From positions 29,253 through 93,252 of the forward strand of contig CAMATH010000012.1 in the NCBI GenBank assembly GCA_945860955.1: a stretch of DNA of 64,000 nucleotides, in the 5' to 3' direction. Positions 46,976-56,007 of the stretch are shown piece after piece. The position numbers were made by a program, and so were the translations under genes. Numbering within the stretch: the stretch's first letter is position 1; every line of letters begins with the position of its first letter. This stretch comes from Planctomicrobium piriforme. GTDB taxonomy: Bacteria; Planctomycetota; Planctomycetia; Planctomycetales; Planctomycetaceae. The notes beneath the pieces were generated by a model. That model did not search any database and was not told the origin of the DNA. It saw nothing but the letters and a program-made list of their open reading frames with translations.

Positions 46976-48421
46976 TCACGGTTTGGTCTTCCCCACCTGG
47001 AGTTCATAGAGCGTCTTGTAAGGATTCACCCCCGGCGGGACCACATCTTCGTTCACCAGGTACGGGGGGAGCGAACTCCACCAGCCGTCGTACTCCTGAT
47101 CGAGTTTCCGCAAGACATCCTGGTGACCGTCGGCGATATTGGTCGTCTCCCCCGGGTCGGCCTGAACATCGAACAACTGCCACCGCGACTGAATCCCCCC
47201 CTCGGGTGACACCAGATGCCAGCGGGTTGTCCGCACGCTGCAGCCGGCGTACTTGTGATCGTCGACCGGAGCCCCCTTGGGCCAGCGGCCAACGTGCGTG
47301 AACAACGTCCGGTCGGCCCATTCGGCGTTGGGATTTTTCAAGAGCGGCCACAAGCTGCGTCCTTCGACCTGTTTCGCCACTTCGCCCGTGAGCTTGACGC
47401 CGGCGATCTCGGCCAGCGTTGGGAAGATGTCAACGTGCGCGGCCAGTCGACCACAATCCGCGGGAGACAGCGTCCCCGGCCATCTCCAGAACGACGACGC
47501 CCGGGTCCCTCCGAGCCAGGGAGTCACCTTTTGCCCCCGCATGCCGGCGTTATAGACTTTCACCCCCTCGGTGCCGCCGTTGTCGTTCATAAAGATCACC
47601 AGCGTCTCTTTCTCGAGTCCCCAGTGATCGAGTTTGTCGAGCAGCTTGCCGACGTTGTCGTCGATGTTCGCGATCATGCCAAAGAACTTGGCGACGCTCG
47701 GCTGTGCGACCTTGTCGGCATACCGCGCTTCGTCTTCCCGCCGCACGTGCAGCGGACCGTGCGGGGCGTTCGTGGCGATATAGCAGAAGAACGGCTGGTC
47801 GGCCTCCTTGACCGTTTCGATCCAGCGCGTCGCCTGCGAGAAAAAGACATCGGTGCAATAGCCCCGGGTCTTTTCGAATGTTCCGTTGTGCAGAATGGTC
47901 GGGTCGAAGTACGAGTTGCCCGGCACGTCGCCACAACTGCCGGGGTACGACTGCCCGATACCACCACAGCCATGAATGAACATCTCGTGGAAACCCCGTT
48001 TGTCGGGCCAGCGATCGGGTTCATCCCCAAGGTGCCACTTGCCGAAAATACCGGTTCGATAACCGGCTGACTGTAACACCTGGGCGATTGTGGTCGCGTG
48101 AGGGGTGAGCCGTTCCCGTTCGAGAATGGTGTGGGTGACCCCATTCTTGAATTCGTGGCGGCCGGTCATCAGTGCCGACCGGGTCGGGGAACAGGTGGGG
48201 CTCACGTGGAAATCGGTGAACCGGACTCCCTCGCGATGCAGGCGGTCAAGATGGGGAGTCTTGAGAACCGGATTGCCATGCGCCGAGATGTCGCCGTATC
48301 CCTGATCATCGGTGATCACGAACACGATGTTCGGTTTCCGGCCCGACTCCGCCAGGGAACGGTCAGCGAATCCCAACACCAGACCGGACATCGCGGCCAC
48401 GACGAACAGTGTGCGCATCAT
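46976..48421 (-). CDS. secreted Cys-type sulfatase
   Basis: A 481-residue sulfatase with signal peptide (MMRTLFVVAAMSGLVLGFAD, cleavage near SLAES). The chain starts RKPNIVFVITDDQGYGD with the metal-binding Asp pair. The formylglycine motif is CSPTRS with Cys77, followed by LMTGRHEFKNG. Later segments are GKWHLGDEPD, APHGPLH and FMNDNGGTEGVKVYNAGMRG, which carries further metal ligands. The C-terminal subdomain includes RTTRWHLVSPEGG. It is longer in the loop around residues 140-180 (FIHGCGGIGQSYPGSCGDVP), where two Cys may form a disulfide. It probably desulfates polysaccharides in the periplasm. Orientation is convergent with dabA. Confidence 0.93.
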   Translation of the reverse strand: MMRTLFVVAAMSGLVLGFADRSLAESGRKPNIVFVITDDQGYGDISAHGNPVLKTPHLDRLHREGVRFTDFHVSPTCSPTRSALMTGRHEFKNGVTHTILERERLTPHATTIAQVLQSAGYRTGIFGKWHLGDEPDRWPDKRGFHEMFIHGCGGIGQSYPGSCGDVPGNSYFDPTILHNGTFEKTRGYCTDVFFSQATRWIETVKEADQPFFCYIATNAPHGPLHVRREDEARYADKVAQPSVAKFFGMIANIDDNVGKLLDKLDHWGLEKETLVIFMNDNGGTEGVKVYNAGMRGQKVTPWLGGTRASSFWRWPGTLSPADCGRLAAHVDIFPTLAEIAGVKLTGEVAKQVEGRSLWPLLKNPNAEWADRTLFTHVGRWPKGAPVDDHKYAGCSVRTTRWHLVSPEGGIQSRWQLFDVQADPGETTNIADGHQDVLRKLDQEYDGWWSSLPPYLVNEDVVPPGVNPYKTLYELQVGKTKP

Positions 48422-48594
48422 TGTTCACCTCACTCCCAGGTTTTTGATTTGAAGCCGAGCGCCGTTGCGTTTTCAGGCGATAACTGCCGTTGTGTTCGAT
48501 TCGGTTGGTCACGCGGAATCTCGTGCGTATGAACGGAATGGGTCATTGAAGTTTGGGTCGGGGTTTCGGTGGACAACCGGCCGCACCCCGTCAA

Positions 48595-50481
48595 TCAGCT
48601 CGCGATGAATTTGTGGTACTTTGTCATGGAAATGTCGGTCGCCAAATCCAGCTCCAGGCAGGTTTCCCCTTCGTTGAGTCGAACCCCCACGGTGTAGGCA
48701 CGCCAAGAACGAACCTTGATTGACACGGAGGGATCCCGAGCTACCACCACCTTTCGAATGGATTCACCACACCAGGGGGGCAGGTGAAATTCCACGGGAC
48801 CGTCCAGCAGGCTTCCTGGTGGAGCAGAGACCGTCAGTTTGATTTCAAACCATTTGGCATCGAGTTCCTGAACCCTGGCAGCGAGCCGATAACCCTTCAC
48901 CATCGGCTGACCGCCCCAGCGCCCTTTCTGGGGATCGTCCGGTTCGACAGCCCCGTAATTCGGGGACGCATCGCGCCGCTCGGCGAGATTCTTGAGGCCC
49001 GTGAGTAGCGGTTCCAGAGTCGTCGAGTTCCAGTAAACCTGTTCGGGCAATTCGAGTCCCATAACGCTTACGAGCGACAGTGGCAACCGCGATCTGAGCG
49101 TGCGTTCCGGATCAAGAAACACGGGAATCACGACCTTCCCACTGTCCCCCGCAAGTCGCCACTCGAATTGGCACCCTTCCCTTTGCAGGGCATCCCGACT
49201 GACAAACGCCAGCACGACGTCCGCTTCACGAATTCCGACCGACGCCACGGAGCGGCTGTCGGCTCCCAAGGGATAGTCGTCCGGTGGATTGATTATCCTG
49301 GCACCTGGAATACGTTGGGTGATTTCGTGCTCCAACACCAACAGCGAACTCGCCCCGCCATAGCGAAAATCCATTGGACTGAAACTCAAATAGATCGCAA
49401 TCCCACCGGACGGTGGAGTGACGGCAACGGAATCCGTCGACGAGGCGAATCGATCGACGAGTTCAGCCCGGCGACGATCGTCGAGTTTGCCAGCTTCCGT
49501 CAGGAATAGCCCGAGAATTCTGGTCCCGACCTTCTGCATCGCCGCCAGAAGTGTGTTGGAACTTCTCCACGACTCCGCGATCGGTGCCAGAATCTCCTCG
49601 TACGCGTAGTACGGAAAATACAGCACCTCCATATCGCGCCAATACTCGGCCCGTTCATTTCGGGTGAGCTGCCAGACGTACGGACTCAGCCGTTCCCGAA
49701 ACAAGCGCCGCGCCGCTTCAAGTCGGTCCTTCTCGGCGAGTTCCACCCGCATCGCCACCGGCCAGATCCGCAATCCCGGTTCACCTGTCGGCTTGCGTCG
49801 GGCCTTGTCGGCCGACGCGGTCACCGCGGCGGCCCCCTCAATACTCTGCCGGTTGAGCGTCATACAGACCACCAGATCATCGGGCATCTGGATCGTGCAG
49901 ATGCCCGCGGTGTCGCTGAGACCGGTTCGACTGTCAATCAGAATAAAATCGTAGTCCCTCCGCAGTCTCTGTTTGACGTGTTCCATAAACACGCCTCCCC
50001 CGAGCCGCTCGTAGAACTCGTTCCAGTTCATCGAGTTCACAAGAATTCCGTACGAAGGGCCTTGCCGGCCAGCGGCGACCAAGTCGATCGACCCACCGCG
50101 GGCAAACTCAAAATCGACAGGCACAGCGAACCGCGACAGATCGGCGTATTCGTCGAACCAGTGTTCTCCAGCATCTGCCGATTCGCGGAGTCGCCGATTC
50201 TGCTCGACGCGCGATCCTTCACTGAACTCCTGAAAAAAGTCAATCAAACCGCGCGTCTCGCCGAGTTCGGGGTCGTCGAGAAACGGCCGAAAATAGCGAT
50301 GCAGTCCGGGTGCTTCCAGATCCCAGTCGATGACCAGCACCTGTTTCCCGGTGGAGGCCAGGAGCCACGCGAGATTGGCGAGCGCCATCGTGCGGCCGGT
50401 TCCCCCCTTGTAAGAGTAAAACGTAACAATCCGGCCGTTCCGATCATCGGGCGTTGATGCGCCGTCGCGAGGGCTGATCAT
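48595..50481 (-). CDS. ParA-like (KGGTGR) ATPase - TIR-like - prokaryotic-YEATS-like fusion
   Basis: A 628-residue protein. Residues about 15-330 form a MinD/ParA-type P-loop ATPase: VTFYSYKGGTGRTMALANLA with Arg30 where ParA proteins have Lys, then VLVIDWDLEAPGLHRYF and FILIDSRTGLSD. This Arg variant is typical of ATPases that accompany TIR and FxsC-like proteins. Residues about 360-500 are a TIR-like domain (GIAIYLSFSPMDFRYGG, ADVVLAFVSRDALQREGCQF, VVIPVFLDP), with Glu440 in CQFE at the position of the catalytic Glu. Residues about 527-616 look like a prokaryotic YEATS domain (GPVEFHLPPW, then RSWRAYTVGVRLNEGETCLE). The start ATG overlaps the stop of the TIR gene (ATGA). Probably an NTP-driven sensor or regulator of TIR signalling; function is inferred. 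Confidence 0.8.
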   Translation of the reverse strand: MISPRDGASTPDDRNGRIVTFYSYKGGTGRTMALANLAWLLASTGKQVLVIDWDLEAPGLHRYFRPFLDDPELGETRGLIDFFQEFSEGSRVEQNRRLRESADAGEHWFDEYADLSRFAVPVDFEFARGGSIDLVAAGRQGPSYGILVNSMNWNEFYERLGGGVFMEHVKQRLRRDYDFILIDSRTGLSDTAGICTIQMPDDLVVCMTLNRQSIEGAAAVTASADKARRKPTGEPGLRIWPVAMRVELAEKDRLEAARRLFRERLSPYVWQLTRNERAEYWRDMEVLYFPYYAYEEILAPIAESWRSSNTLLAAMQKVGTRILGLFLTEAGKLDDRRRAELVDRFASSTDSVAVTPPSGGIAIYLSFSPMDFRYGGASSLLVLEHEITQRIPGARIINPPDDYPLGADSRSVASVGIREADVVLAFVSRDALQREGCQFEWRLAGDSGKVVIPVFLDPERTLRSRLPLSLVSVMGLELPEQVYWNSTTLEPLLTGLKNLAERRDASPNYGAVEPDDPQKGRWGGQPMVKGYRLAARVQELDAKWFEIKLTVSAPPGSLLDGPVEFHLPPWCGESIRKVVVARDPSVSIKVRSWRAYTVGVRLNEGETCLELDLATDISMTKYHKFIAS

Positions 50482-51686
50482 GGCGTCGCAATTCCTCCCG
50501 GACCCGTCAATTCGGGGCGCTGCTCAGTCGGAACGCCGGCCATAGTGGCGCGAGCCGTCGTGTCGAAATCGACGGCGGCGGCCGGTTTGTCGTTGTGCAT
50601 TTGGCGATTGCGCACCAGTACCATCAGGCGTTCCAGCTCGCGTGGCAGTTCATCCGCGGCACAGGAAGTCACGCGTCCCTCCTGAAGGGCACGCGCCAGG
50701 CTTCCGGCCGGCAATTTCGAAACCTGCCGAGACAACGTGAATGACCCGTCGGTGGGGTCGTTCAACGGGTCAATGACGATGAGTCCAAACTCGGTTGGAC
50801 CGACCGCATTGAGCGACTCGAACTTGCTGCGAAATTCCCGGTCGGAAGCCGAGAGTACGACCAATGATGTCAGTCTGTCCTGGAAGTTTTTATGTAATGC
50901 CGTTCCAAGCGACTTGGAAACCAATTCCGAAACCCGAGCGGGGACTCGCAAAAGTTCCGCTACCTGGCCAACGACCTCTTTCAAGTCTTGCGATCTCGCG
51001 TCTGTAATTTTGGAAAGTCCGCCCGGAACCAGCGACAGCACCTCCACATCGTACGGGCGTTTTGTGTCGACAAATGCGTTTTCCAGTCGCTCCCAATCAC
51101 GAAGCTGCCAGCCCGTTCCATGACGCGGGTGCGGAACGAGGCGATGCCGATCCTCCAGTGAGTCTCGAATTCGATCGGACAGCATTTCCAGGAATTCCAG
51201 AAATGCTGTTCGCAGCCGCGGCAGTTGCGCCAATTGCCGCAGACCTTTTTCGGAATACGATGGCGGAAACGCATCCTCCGAATACTGAATGCTCGCAAGC
51301 ACCTTTGGAAGCGACCGACCGGGCATGACTTCCCAGAGGATTGGAAAAATGAACGCCGGCAAACGCGTAGTCCCCGGCAGCGTTCTCTTCATCTCCCGGA
51401 TTCGTTGTCGAAAAACCGACAGCTCACGTCCGCACCACACGCTGTTGAGATAGTTCGGCGACATCAGGCAGACGATCACCTCGGCGGTACAAACCCCTTC
51501 GGCCAGAACCGCCGTCCAGTCGTCTCCAATCTTGATTCCCGTCCCATCCACAAAACATACGGACGCCAGATCACGCCCGGTTTTGCGCTGCACTCGATCC
51601 TTCAACTCCGCAACGAATTTTGCGAACGGCTTTCCCGCGGCATCACGCCGCGCGTAACTTGTGAAGACCGAGTACGGGGACATCAT
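50478..51686 (-). CDS. TIR-domain protein (FxsC-like)
   Basis: The ATG at 51686 has GGAG five bases upstream; the frame also allows a GTG at 51692. The 402-residue product begins with a TIR domain (residues about 3-125): SPYSVFTSYARRDAAGKPFA, VCFVDGTGIKIGDDW, EVIVCLMSPNYLNSVWCGRE and FIFPILWE. Glu88 in WCGRE sits where NADase TIR domains have the catalytic Glu. The remaining 275 residues have no recognised family; about 200-340 look alpha/beta (LTSLVVLSASDREFRSKFES, FGLIVIDPLNDP) and may be a second sensor domain. The gene is 23 bp behind the ABC permease gene and overlaps the ATPase-TIR gene by 4 bp. NAD cleavage or signalling after a trigger is the natural expectation. Confidence 0.8.
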   Translation of the reverse strand: MMSPYSVFTSYARRDAAGKPFAKFVAELKDRVQRKTGRDLASVCFVDGTGIKIGDDWTAVLAEGVCTAEVIVCLMSPNYLNSVWCGRELSVFRQRIREMKRTLPGTTRLPAFIFPILWEVMPGRSLPKVLASIQYSEDAFPPSYSEKGLRQLAQLPRLRTAFLEFLEMLSDRIRDSLEDRHRLVPHPRHGTGWQLRDWERLENAFVDTKRPYDVEVLSLVPGGLSKITDARSQDLKEVVGQVAELLRVPARVSELVSKSLGTALHKNFQDRLTSLVVLSASDREFRSKFESLNAVGPTEFGLIVIDPLNDPTDGSFTLSRQVSKLPAGSLARALQEGRVTSCAADELPRELERLMVLVRNRQMHNDKPAAAVDFDTTARATMAGVPTEQRPELTGPGGIATP

Positions 51687-51709
51687 GCACACTCCACGTC
51701 CGTCAATTC

Positions 51710-53050
51710 CTATTCATGTCTCAGCGCTTCAATCGGGTCGAGCTTGGCGGCGGCCTGCGCGGGGTAGAGTCCGAACAGAATGCCGATGCCGACCGAAATT
51801 CCGAACGCCAGCGGGAGGCTCCAAATCGCCACGACCGGCTGCATCTCCTGAAACATCTTCGACGTATCGGACAAGTCTCCCCCATCCAGCACGAACCGCA
51901 GCGTGAAGTCGCGGATCAAGGTGAACGCCAGCGGAGTCGCCAGTCCCAGCGCGATTCCTAACACCCCTCCCGATCCCGAGAGAACCACCGTTTCGGTGAG
52001 GAACTGCTCGATGATATCGCGACGTCTCGCCCCGAGCGCCCGGCGGATACCGATCTCACGCGTCCGCTCGGTCACCGTCGCGAGCATGATGTTCATGATC
52101 CCGATGCCACCGACGACCAGACTGATGGCGGCGATCGAGCCGAGAACCACATTGAAGATCTGCCGAAGCTGCTCGGCCTGTTTGAGCAGCTCCAGCGGAA
52201 CCACCACGTTGAAGTCCTTCGCCGGGTGGAACTTTTCGAGCGTCCCGCGGACAACCTCGGCGGTCCGGATGACGTCTTTCACGTCCCGCACTTCGAGAGT
52301 GATCTGGTTCAGTTCCACATGTTCGGTATCCATCCCCGCCTGCTTGGGGGTGGAGACAATGTCGCCAATGCGGGAGCGGAAGGTCTCAATGGGGATATAG
52401 AGATCCTTGTCGAACTCCTGAGCCGACAGGCTGCCACCGATCGCGGCCGACGCGGTGCGCGGCTCAGTGACACCGATCACGCTGTAGAAAACATCGCCGA
52501 CCTGAATCGTCTGGTTGTCGAGCGGGTCTTCGACGGGGAACAGCTTTTTGGCGACCTCGTGAGCCAGCACCACGACGTTGGCGCGCGTCTGCCGGTCGGC
52601 ATCGCTCAGGAATCGTCCCTTGTGGATCTTCAACTGGTTGAGATCCTGGTACTCGGGGGTGCAGCCGACCAAACGCGACTGCATCGTGTATTTGAGGTGC
52701 CGGGCTTCGCGAAGGAGTTCGCGAATCGGAACCGCGCTGACCACTTCGGGAATCGTGTTTTGCAGTCGGCGGAGATCGGAACGGAGCAGTCCGTAACGGG
52801 TGCTGCCGCCGGAGCTGGCGTCCTGGGTCGAACCTTCGATCGGCTTGATGCTGCGGACGATGATGTTGGTGGCACCGAGGGCGACGATTTGCTTTTGGGC
52901 CTGGTTACTGGCCCCTTCGCCAATCGCCAGCATGGCGATGACCGAGAAGACCCCGAACACAATCCCCAGCATCGTGAGTCCGGAACGGAGCTTGTGCAGC
53001 AAAAGGCTCTTCAGCCCCAACTGCACCGTGCGGATCATGCGCATCAACAT
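51710..53050 (-). CDS. MacB-type ABC transporter permease
   Basis: A 446-residue protein with the FtsX/MacB permease layout: one N-terminal membrane helix ([20 protein letters not shown]), a large periplasmic domain of about 230 residues starting [20 protein letters not shown], then three C-terminal helices ([20 protein letters not shown] followed by [18 protein letters not shown], and the last near [20 protein letters not shown]). The family uses ATP hydrolysis in the partner to move the periplasmic part and drive substrates through an outer-membrane factor. The ATPase gene is upstream in the operon and the TIR gene follows 23 bp downstream. Substrate unknown. Confidence 0.92.
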   Translation of the reverse strand: MLMRMIRTVQLGLKSLLLHKLRSGLTMLGIVFGVFSVIAMLAIGEGASNQAQKQIVALGATNIIVRSIKPIEGSTQDASSGGSTRYGLLRSDLRRLQNTIPEVVSAVPIRELLREARHLKYTMQSRLVGCTPEYQDLNQLKIHKGRFLSDADRQTRANVVVLAHEVAKKLFPVEDPLDNQTIQVGDVFYSVIGVTEPRTASAAIGGSLSAQEFDKDLYIPIETFRSRIGDIVSTPKQAGMDTEHVELNQITLEVRDVKDVIRTAEVVRGTLEKFHPAKDFNVVVPLELLKQAEQLRQIFNVVLGSIAAISLVVGGIGIMNIMLATVTERTREIGIRRALGARRRDIIEQFLTETVVLSGSGGVLGIALGLATPLAFTLIRDFTLRFVLDGGDLSDTSKMFQEMQPVVAIWSLPLAFGISVGIGILFGLYPAQAAAKLDPIEALRHE

Positions 53051-53135
53051 GGGTCAGTCGTTCCTTGCGGAGTCATCAAAAAAAGAGCATCAGGGGGCGT
53101 CTTGACGGGAAGAGGCCCCCTGAGGGTGGGAGAAA

Positions 53136-53927
53136 CTAATGTTTGCCTTCGCCCGCCGGCTTGTTCCCCAGTTCGTGTTCGACAAACGCTTTGTCACTTG
53201 ACTCAGCGAACGCGGTGGGGGCGGTGGTGCGGACTTCGTTCTTGATCTCTTTGAACACCACGCCGTCGCGCATCACGATCTGCCGTTTGGCCCACATCGC
53301 GATGTCGGGTTCGTGCGTCACCATGATGATCGTGCGTCCCTCGTCGTTGAGGTTCCGCAACAGCGTCATGATTTCAGTGCTGGTGACCGAGTCGAGGTTA
53401 CCGGTCGCTTCGTCCGCCAGGATAATCTCGGGTTCGTTCATCATCGCGCGGGCGATCGCCACGCGCTGCTGCTGACCCCCCGAGAGCTGAAACGGCCGAT
53501 GGTCCATTCGTTGTCCCAAACCGACGCGAATCGCCATCTCTTCACACCTCTTGCGATCGGCGGCCGAGACGGAGGGGTGACCGGGCCGATAGTGCAACGG
53601 CAGCTCGATATTCTCGAGAACCGTGTACTGCGTGATGAGATTGTACGACTGGAAGATGAACCCGATTCTCTGATTGCGGACGTTCGACAACTGCGTGTCG
53701 CTCATCTGCGAGACATCGAGCCCGCCCAGGATGTACTTTCCCAATGTGGGGCGGTCGAGGCCCCCGAGCAGGTTCAAGAGCGTACTCTTGCCACTTCCTG
53801 AAGATCCCATGATCGCGACGAAGTCCCCTTCGGGGAAGTCAATGCTGACTCCCCGGAGGGCCTTCACGACCACAGGTCCCAGGTCGTAGTGTTTTTGCAG
53901 GTCAATGACCTGAGCGGCGAGCTTCAT
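53136..53927 (-). CDS. MacB/LolD-type ABC transporter ATPase
   Basis: The ATG at 53927, four bases after the stop of the membrane-fusion gene, gives 263 residues. The nucleotide-binding set is complete: Walker A MGSSGSGKSTLLNLLGG, Q-loop FIFQSYNLI, signature LSGGQQQRVAIARAM, Walker B IILADEATGNLDS and the H-loop VTHEPDIA. The sequence is of the MacB/LolD class that pairs with FtsX-like permeases; here the ATPase is a separate gene rather than fused. About 40 residues after the core (VRTTAPTAFAESSDKAFVEH) are low complexity. It is in one operon with the permease 85 bp downstream. Confidence 0.94.
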   Translation of the reverse strand: MKLAAQVIDLQKHYDLGPVVVKALRGVSIDFPEGDFVAIMGSSGSGKSTLLNLLGGLDRPTLGKYILGGLDVSQMSDTQLSNVRNQRIGFIFQSYNLITQYTVLENIELPLHYRPGHPSVSAADRKRCEEMAIRVGLGQRMDHRPFQLSGGQQQRVAIARAMMNEPEIILADEATGNLDSVTSTEIMTLLRNLNDEGRTIIMVTHEPDIAMWAKRQIVMRDGVVFKEIKNEVRTTAPTAFAESSDKAFVEHELGNKPAGEGKH

Positions 53928-53931
53928 GGAA

Positions 53932-56007
53932 TCACGCTCCAGGAGCGCCTCCTCCATTCTGCATTTGTTTCATCCGCTCTTCCATTCCTTTCATGAACTC
54001 CTCTTTGTCGACCCCCTTGTCGCCATTGGTGTCCATTTTGAGGAAACCCTTCATCTGATCGGGAAGCTCATCTTCCGTCAGTTTGCCGTCACTGTTCTTG
54101 TCGAGATTGGCGAAGAAGGCTGAGGGATCGCCCCGCTGACCTCCCGCGCCCGGTCGCCCGCGGCCAGGAGGGCCACCCGCTTCACCACCTGCAGGACCGC
54201 CCGCACCCGGAGGACCACCCGCACCAGGCGAACCCGCCGGCGGTTTCACCGCGGGCATAGGTGGCAATGGAGCTTTCGTCGCGTCGGCATTGCCCGGCGC
54301 AACGGCGGGAACCTCTTCTTCAAGCTGCTGCACTTCCTTGGGAATCAACGTCCGGGGAGTCTGCACAATCTTTTCCCCTTCTTTCAATCCCTCAATTTCG
54401 TGGTCGCCATCCTTCGCCCCTTCCTTGATCTCGCTCTTGTCCTCGCTCGATCGGCCGAGGCGTACTTCGCGGCGATGGACCTTGCCATCCGCTGTCTGCA
54501 CAAATGCAAACTGTCGACCACCCCGCTCAATGAACGATTGGACGGGTGCCTGCAACACGTCCTCGAGCCGGGCGACGATGATTTCGACCTCCGCGGTCAA
54601 CCCCGGCTTCAACTCAGAAACCCGTTCGACCGTGTCGGTCAGCCGGATTGTACACTGGTACTCTTTGAGGTTCATGTTCGGCCAGTTGGCCGACATCGGA
54701 ACCGTTCCAACCGCTTCGACCACGCCGGTGAACTGCGTTCCCGGCTTCGCGTCGACCCTCACCGTCACCGGCAGGCCGTCACGTACCTGGGAGATCTTGG
54801 ACTCGTGAATGCGGGCGTCGACCTGCATTTTGGTGATGTCCGGCAGGTTGATAATTGCCTGCCGTTCCTTGACCTTGGCACCTTCATAGATCAAAGGCTC
54901 ATTGCCCGAACCTCGGAATCCTCCCGAGCGGGTGTTGGCATAGACGACGAGGCCATCGCGAGGTGCCTTAATGATGCAGGCGTCGATCTGACGTTGCAGC
55001 TTGTCGTACTTTTCCTTTTCAACAGTGTAGGTCAGATCTTTCGCTTTGAAGTCGGCCTGCTTTTGCACCATCGCGTTCGCCGCCTTCTGCTTGACCCGCG
55101 TCAGTTCCCGTTCGAAGTCTTTCACATTGGCCCGCAACTCGGCCAACTGTCGCTTCTTCTCGAACGTGTCGAGTACGTGCAGTTTTTCTTCGGCCGACGC
55201 CAAAGCGAGCCGGGCCTTTTTCTCGGAGATCCGGTCGGCGTCGAGTTCCGTCTGCGTCGCGTACCCCTTGGCGATCATCCGCTCCTGATAGCGAAGCTTT
55301 TCCACCGCGCGGGTCAGATCTTCCTGGGCGATCTGCACGTTCCCTTTGAACTCGTTTTCCTTCTGCTTGTATTCGCCGCGCTCGTCCTCGTATTTCTCGA
55401 GGTCGAGCTTGGCGATTTCCAGCTTGAGTTCAGCGTCGGCGATATCGCTTTCGTTCTGGCTCTTCTGGATCTTCAGCTCTTCTTCCGCCTGAGTTCGCGA
55501 CGCGCTTGACTCTTCCACCTTGATCTGCTGCGTCGTCATGTCGTTCCGCAGCCGGGAGGCGTCGAGTTCAACCAGCACCTGACCACCGGTGACCCTGGCA
55601 CCCTCATCGACAATCTTCAGGATCCCGGTCCCCGACTCCCCTTCCACCATGCAAAAGAGGGTCGAGTTGTTGGCGCTGGCGAGATTTCCCCGCTCAACGA
55701 TGTTGACTTCCAGTAATCCGCGCGTAACCTCCACCGTGCTGAGGACCCGCGTTTCCTCGCGTTTGCCCCCCAGCATTCCGCTGTTCCACGCCGCCAGGCT
55801 TCCTCCCGCCAATCCGAGCACGCCCAGGATCATAATCAGCGTCCGGGCTGCTCCCCCGTACCGTGAGGGGTTGTTGCCGGTCGATGCGTGCGATACCTGT
55901 CGGAACCTTGAGTTCCTCACTCGCGTACTGAATCCGTTTTTCACGGCCGGGCTTCCGCCGTGCGTCTGGCGTCGGCGGGCCCTGGTCGAGAGCTTTCGGC
56001 CCTGCAT
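53932..56007 (-). CDS. membrane fusion protein (HlyD/MacA type) with C-terminal EF-hands
   Basis: The ATG at 56007 has GGAG seven bases upstream and gives 691 residues. Residues 1-55 are basic and cytoplasmic, a membrane helix follows at about 57-75 (MILGVLGLAGGSLAAW). Then come the biotinyl-lipoyl-like half (LVELDASRLRND), a long coiled coil of about 170 residues (ESSASRTQAEEELKIQKSQ onward), the second half (PRDGLVVYANTRSGG) and beta-barrel domains (LPVTVRVDAKPGTQFTGVVE). The last part is Pro/Gly-rich and ends in two EF-hand loops, DKNSDGKLTEDE (about 636-647) and DTNGDKGVDKEE (about 659-670). It should link the ABC permease with the outer-membrane factor; Ca2+ may tune this. The first 314 bp overlap the outer-membrane gene. 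Confidence 0.88.
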   Translation of the reverse strand: MQGRKLSTRARRRQTHGGSPAVKNGFSTRVRNSRFRQVSHASTGNNPSRYGGAARTLIMILGVLGLAGGSLAAWNSGMLGGKREETRVLSTVEVTRGLLEVNIVERGNLASANNSTLFCMVEGESGTGILKIVDEGARVTGGQVLVELDASRLRNDMTTQQIKVEESSASRTQAEEELKIQKSQNESDIADAELKLEIAKLDLEKYEDERGEYKQKENEFKGNVQIAQEDLTRAVEKLRYQERMIAKGYATQTELDADRISEKKARLALASAEEKLHVLDTFEKKRQLAELRANVKDFERELTRVKQKAANAMVQKQADFKAKDLTYTVEKEKYDKLQRQIDACIIKAPRDGLVVYANTRSGGFRGSGNEPLIYEGAKVKERQAIINLPDITKMQVDARIHESKISQVRDGLPVTVRVDAKPGTQFTGVVEAVGTVPMSANWPNMNLKEYQCTIRLTDTVERVSELKPGLTAEVEIIVARLEDVLQAPVQSFIERGGRQFAFVQTADGKVHRREVRLGRSSEDKSEIKEGAKDGDHEIEGLKEGEKIVQTPRTLIPKEVQQLEEEVPAVAPGNADATKAPLPPMPAVKPPAGSPGAGGPPGAGGPAGGEAGGPPGRGRPGAGGQRGDPSAFFANLDKNSDGKLTEDELPDQMKGFLKMDTNGDKGVDKEEFMKGMEERMKQMQNGGGAPGA

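Noticed and set aside
48595..51686. FxSxx-COOH (FxsA/B/C) peptide system
   Set aside because: The TIR-like protein and KGGxGR ATPase resemble parts of it, but no radical-SAM maturase, TPR partner or short peptide ending in FxSxx was found, and both C-termini differ.
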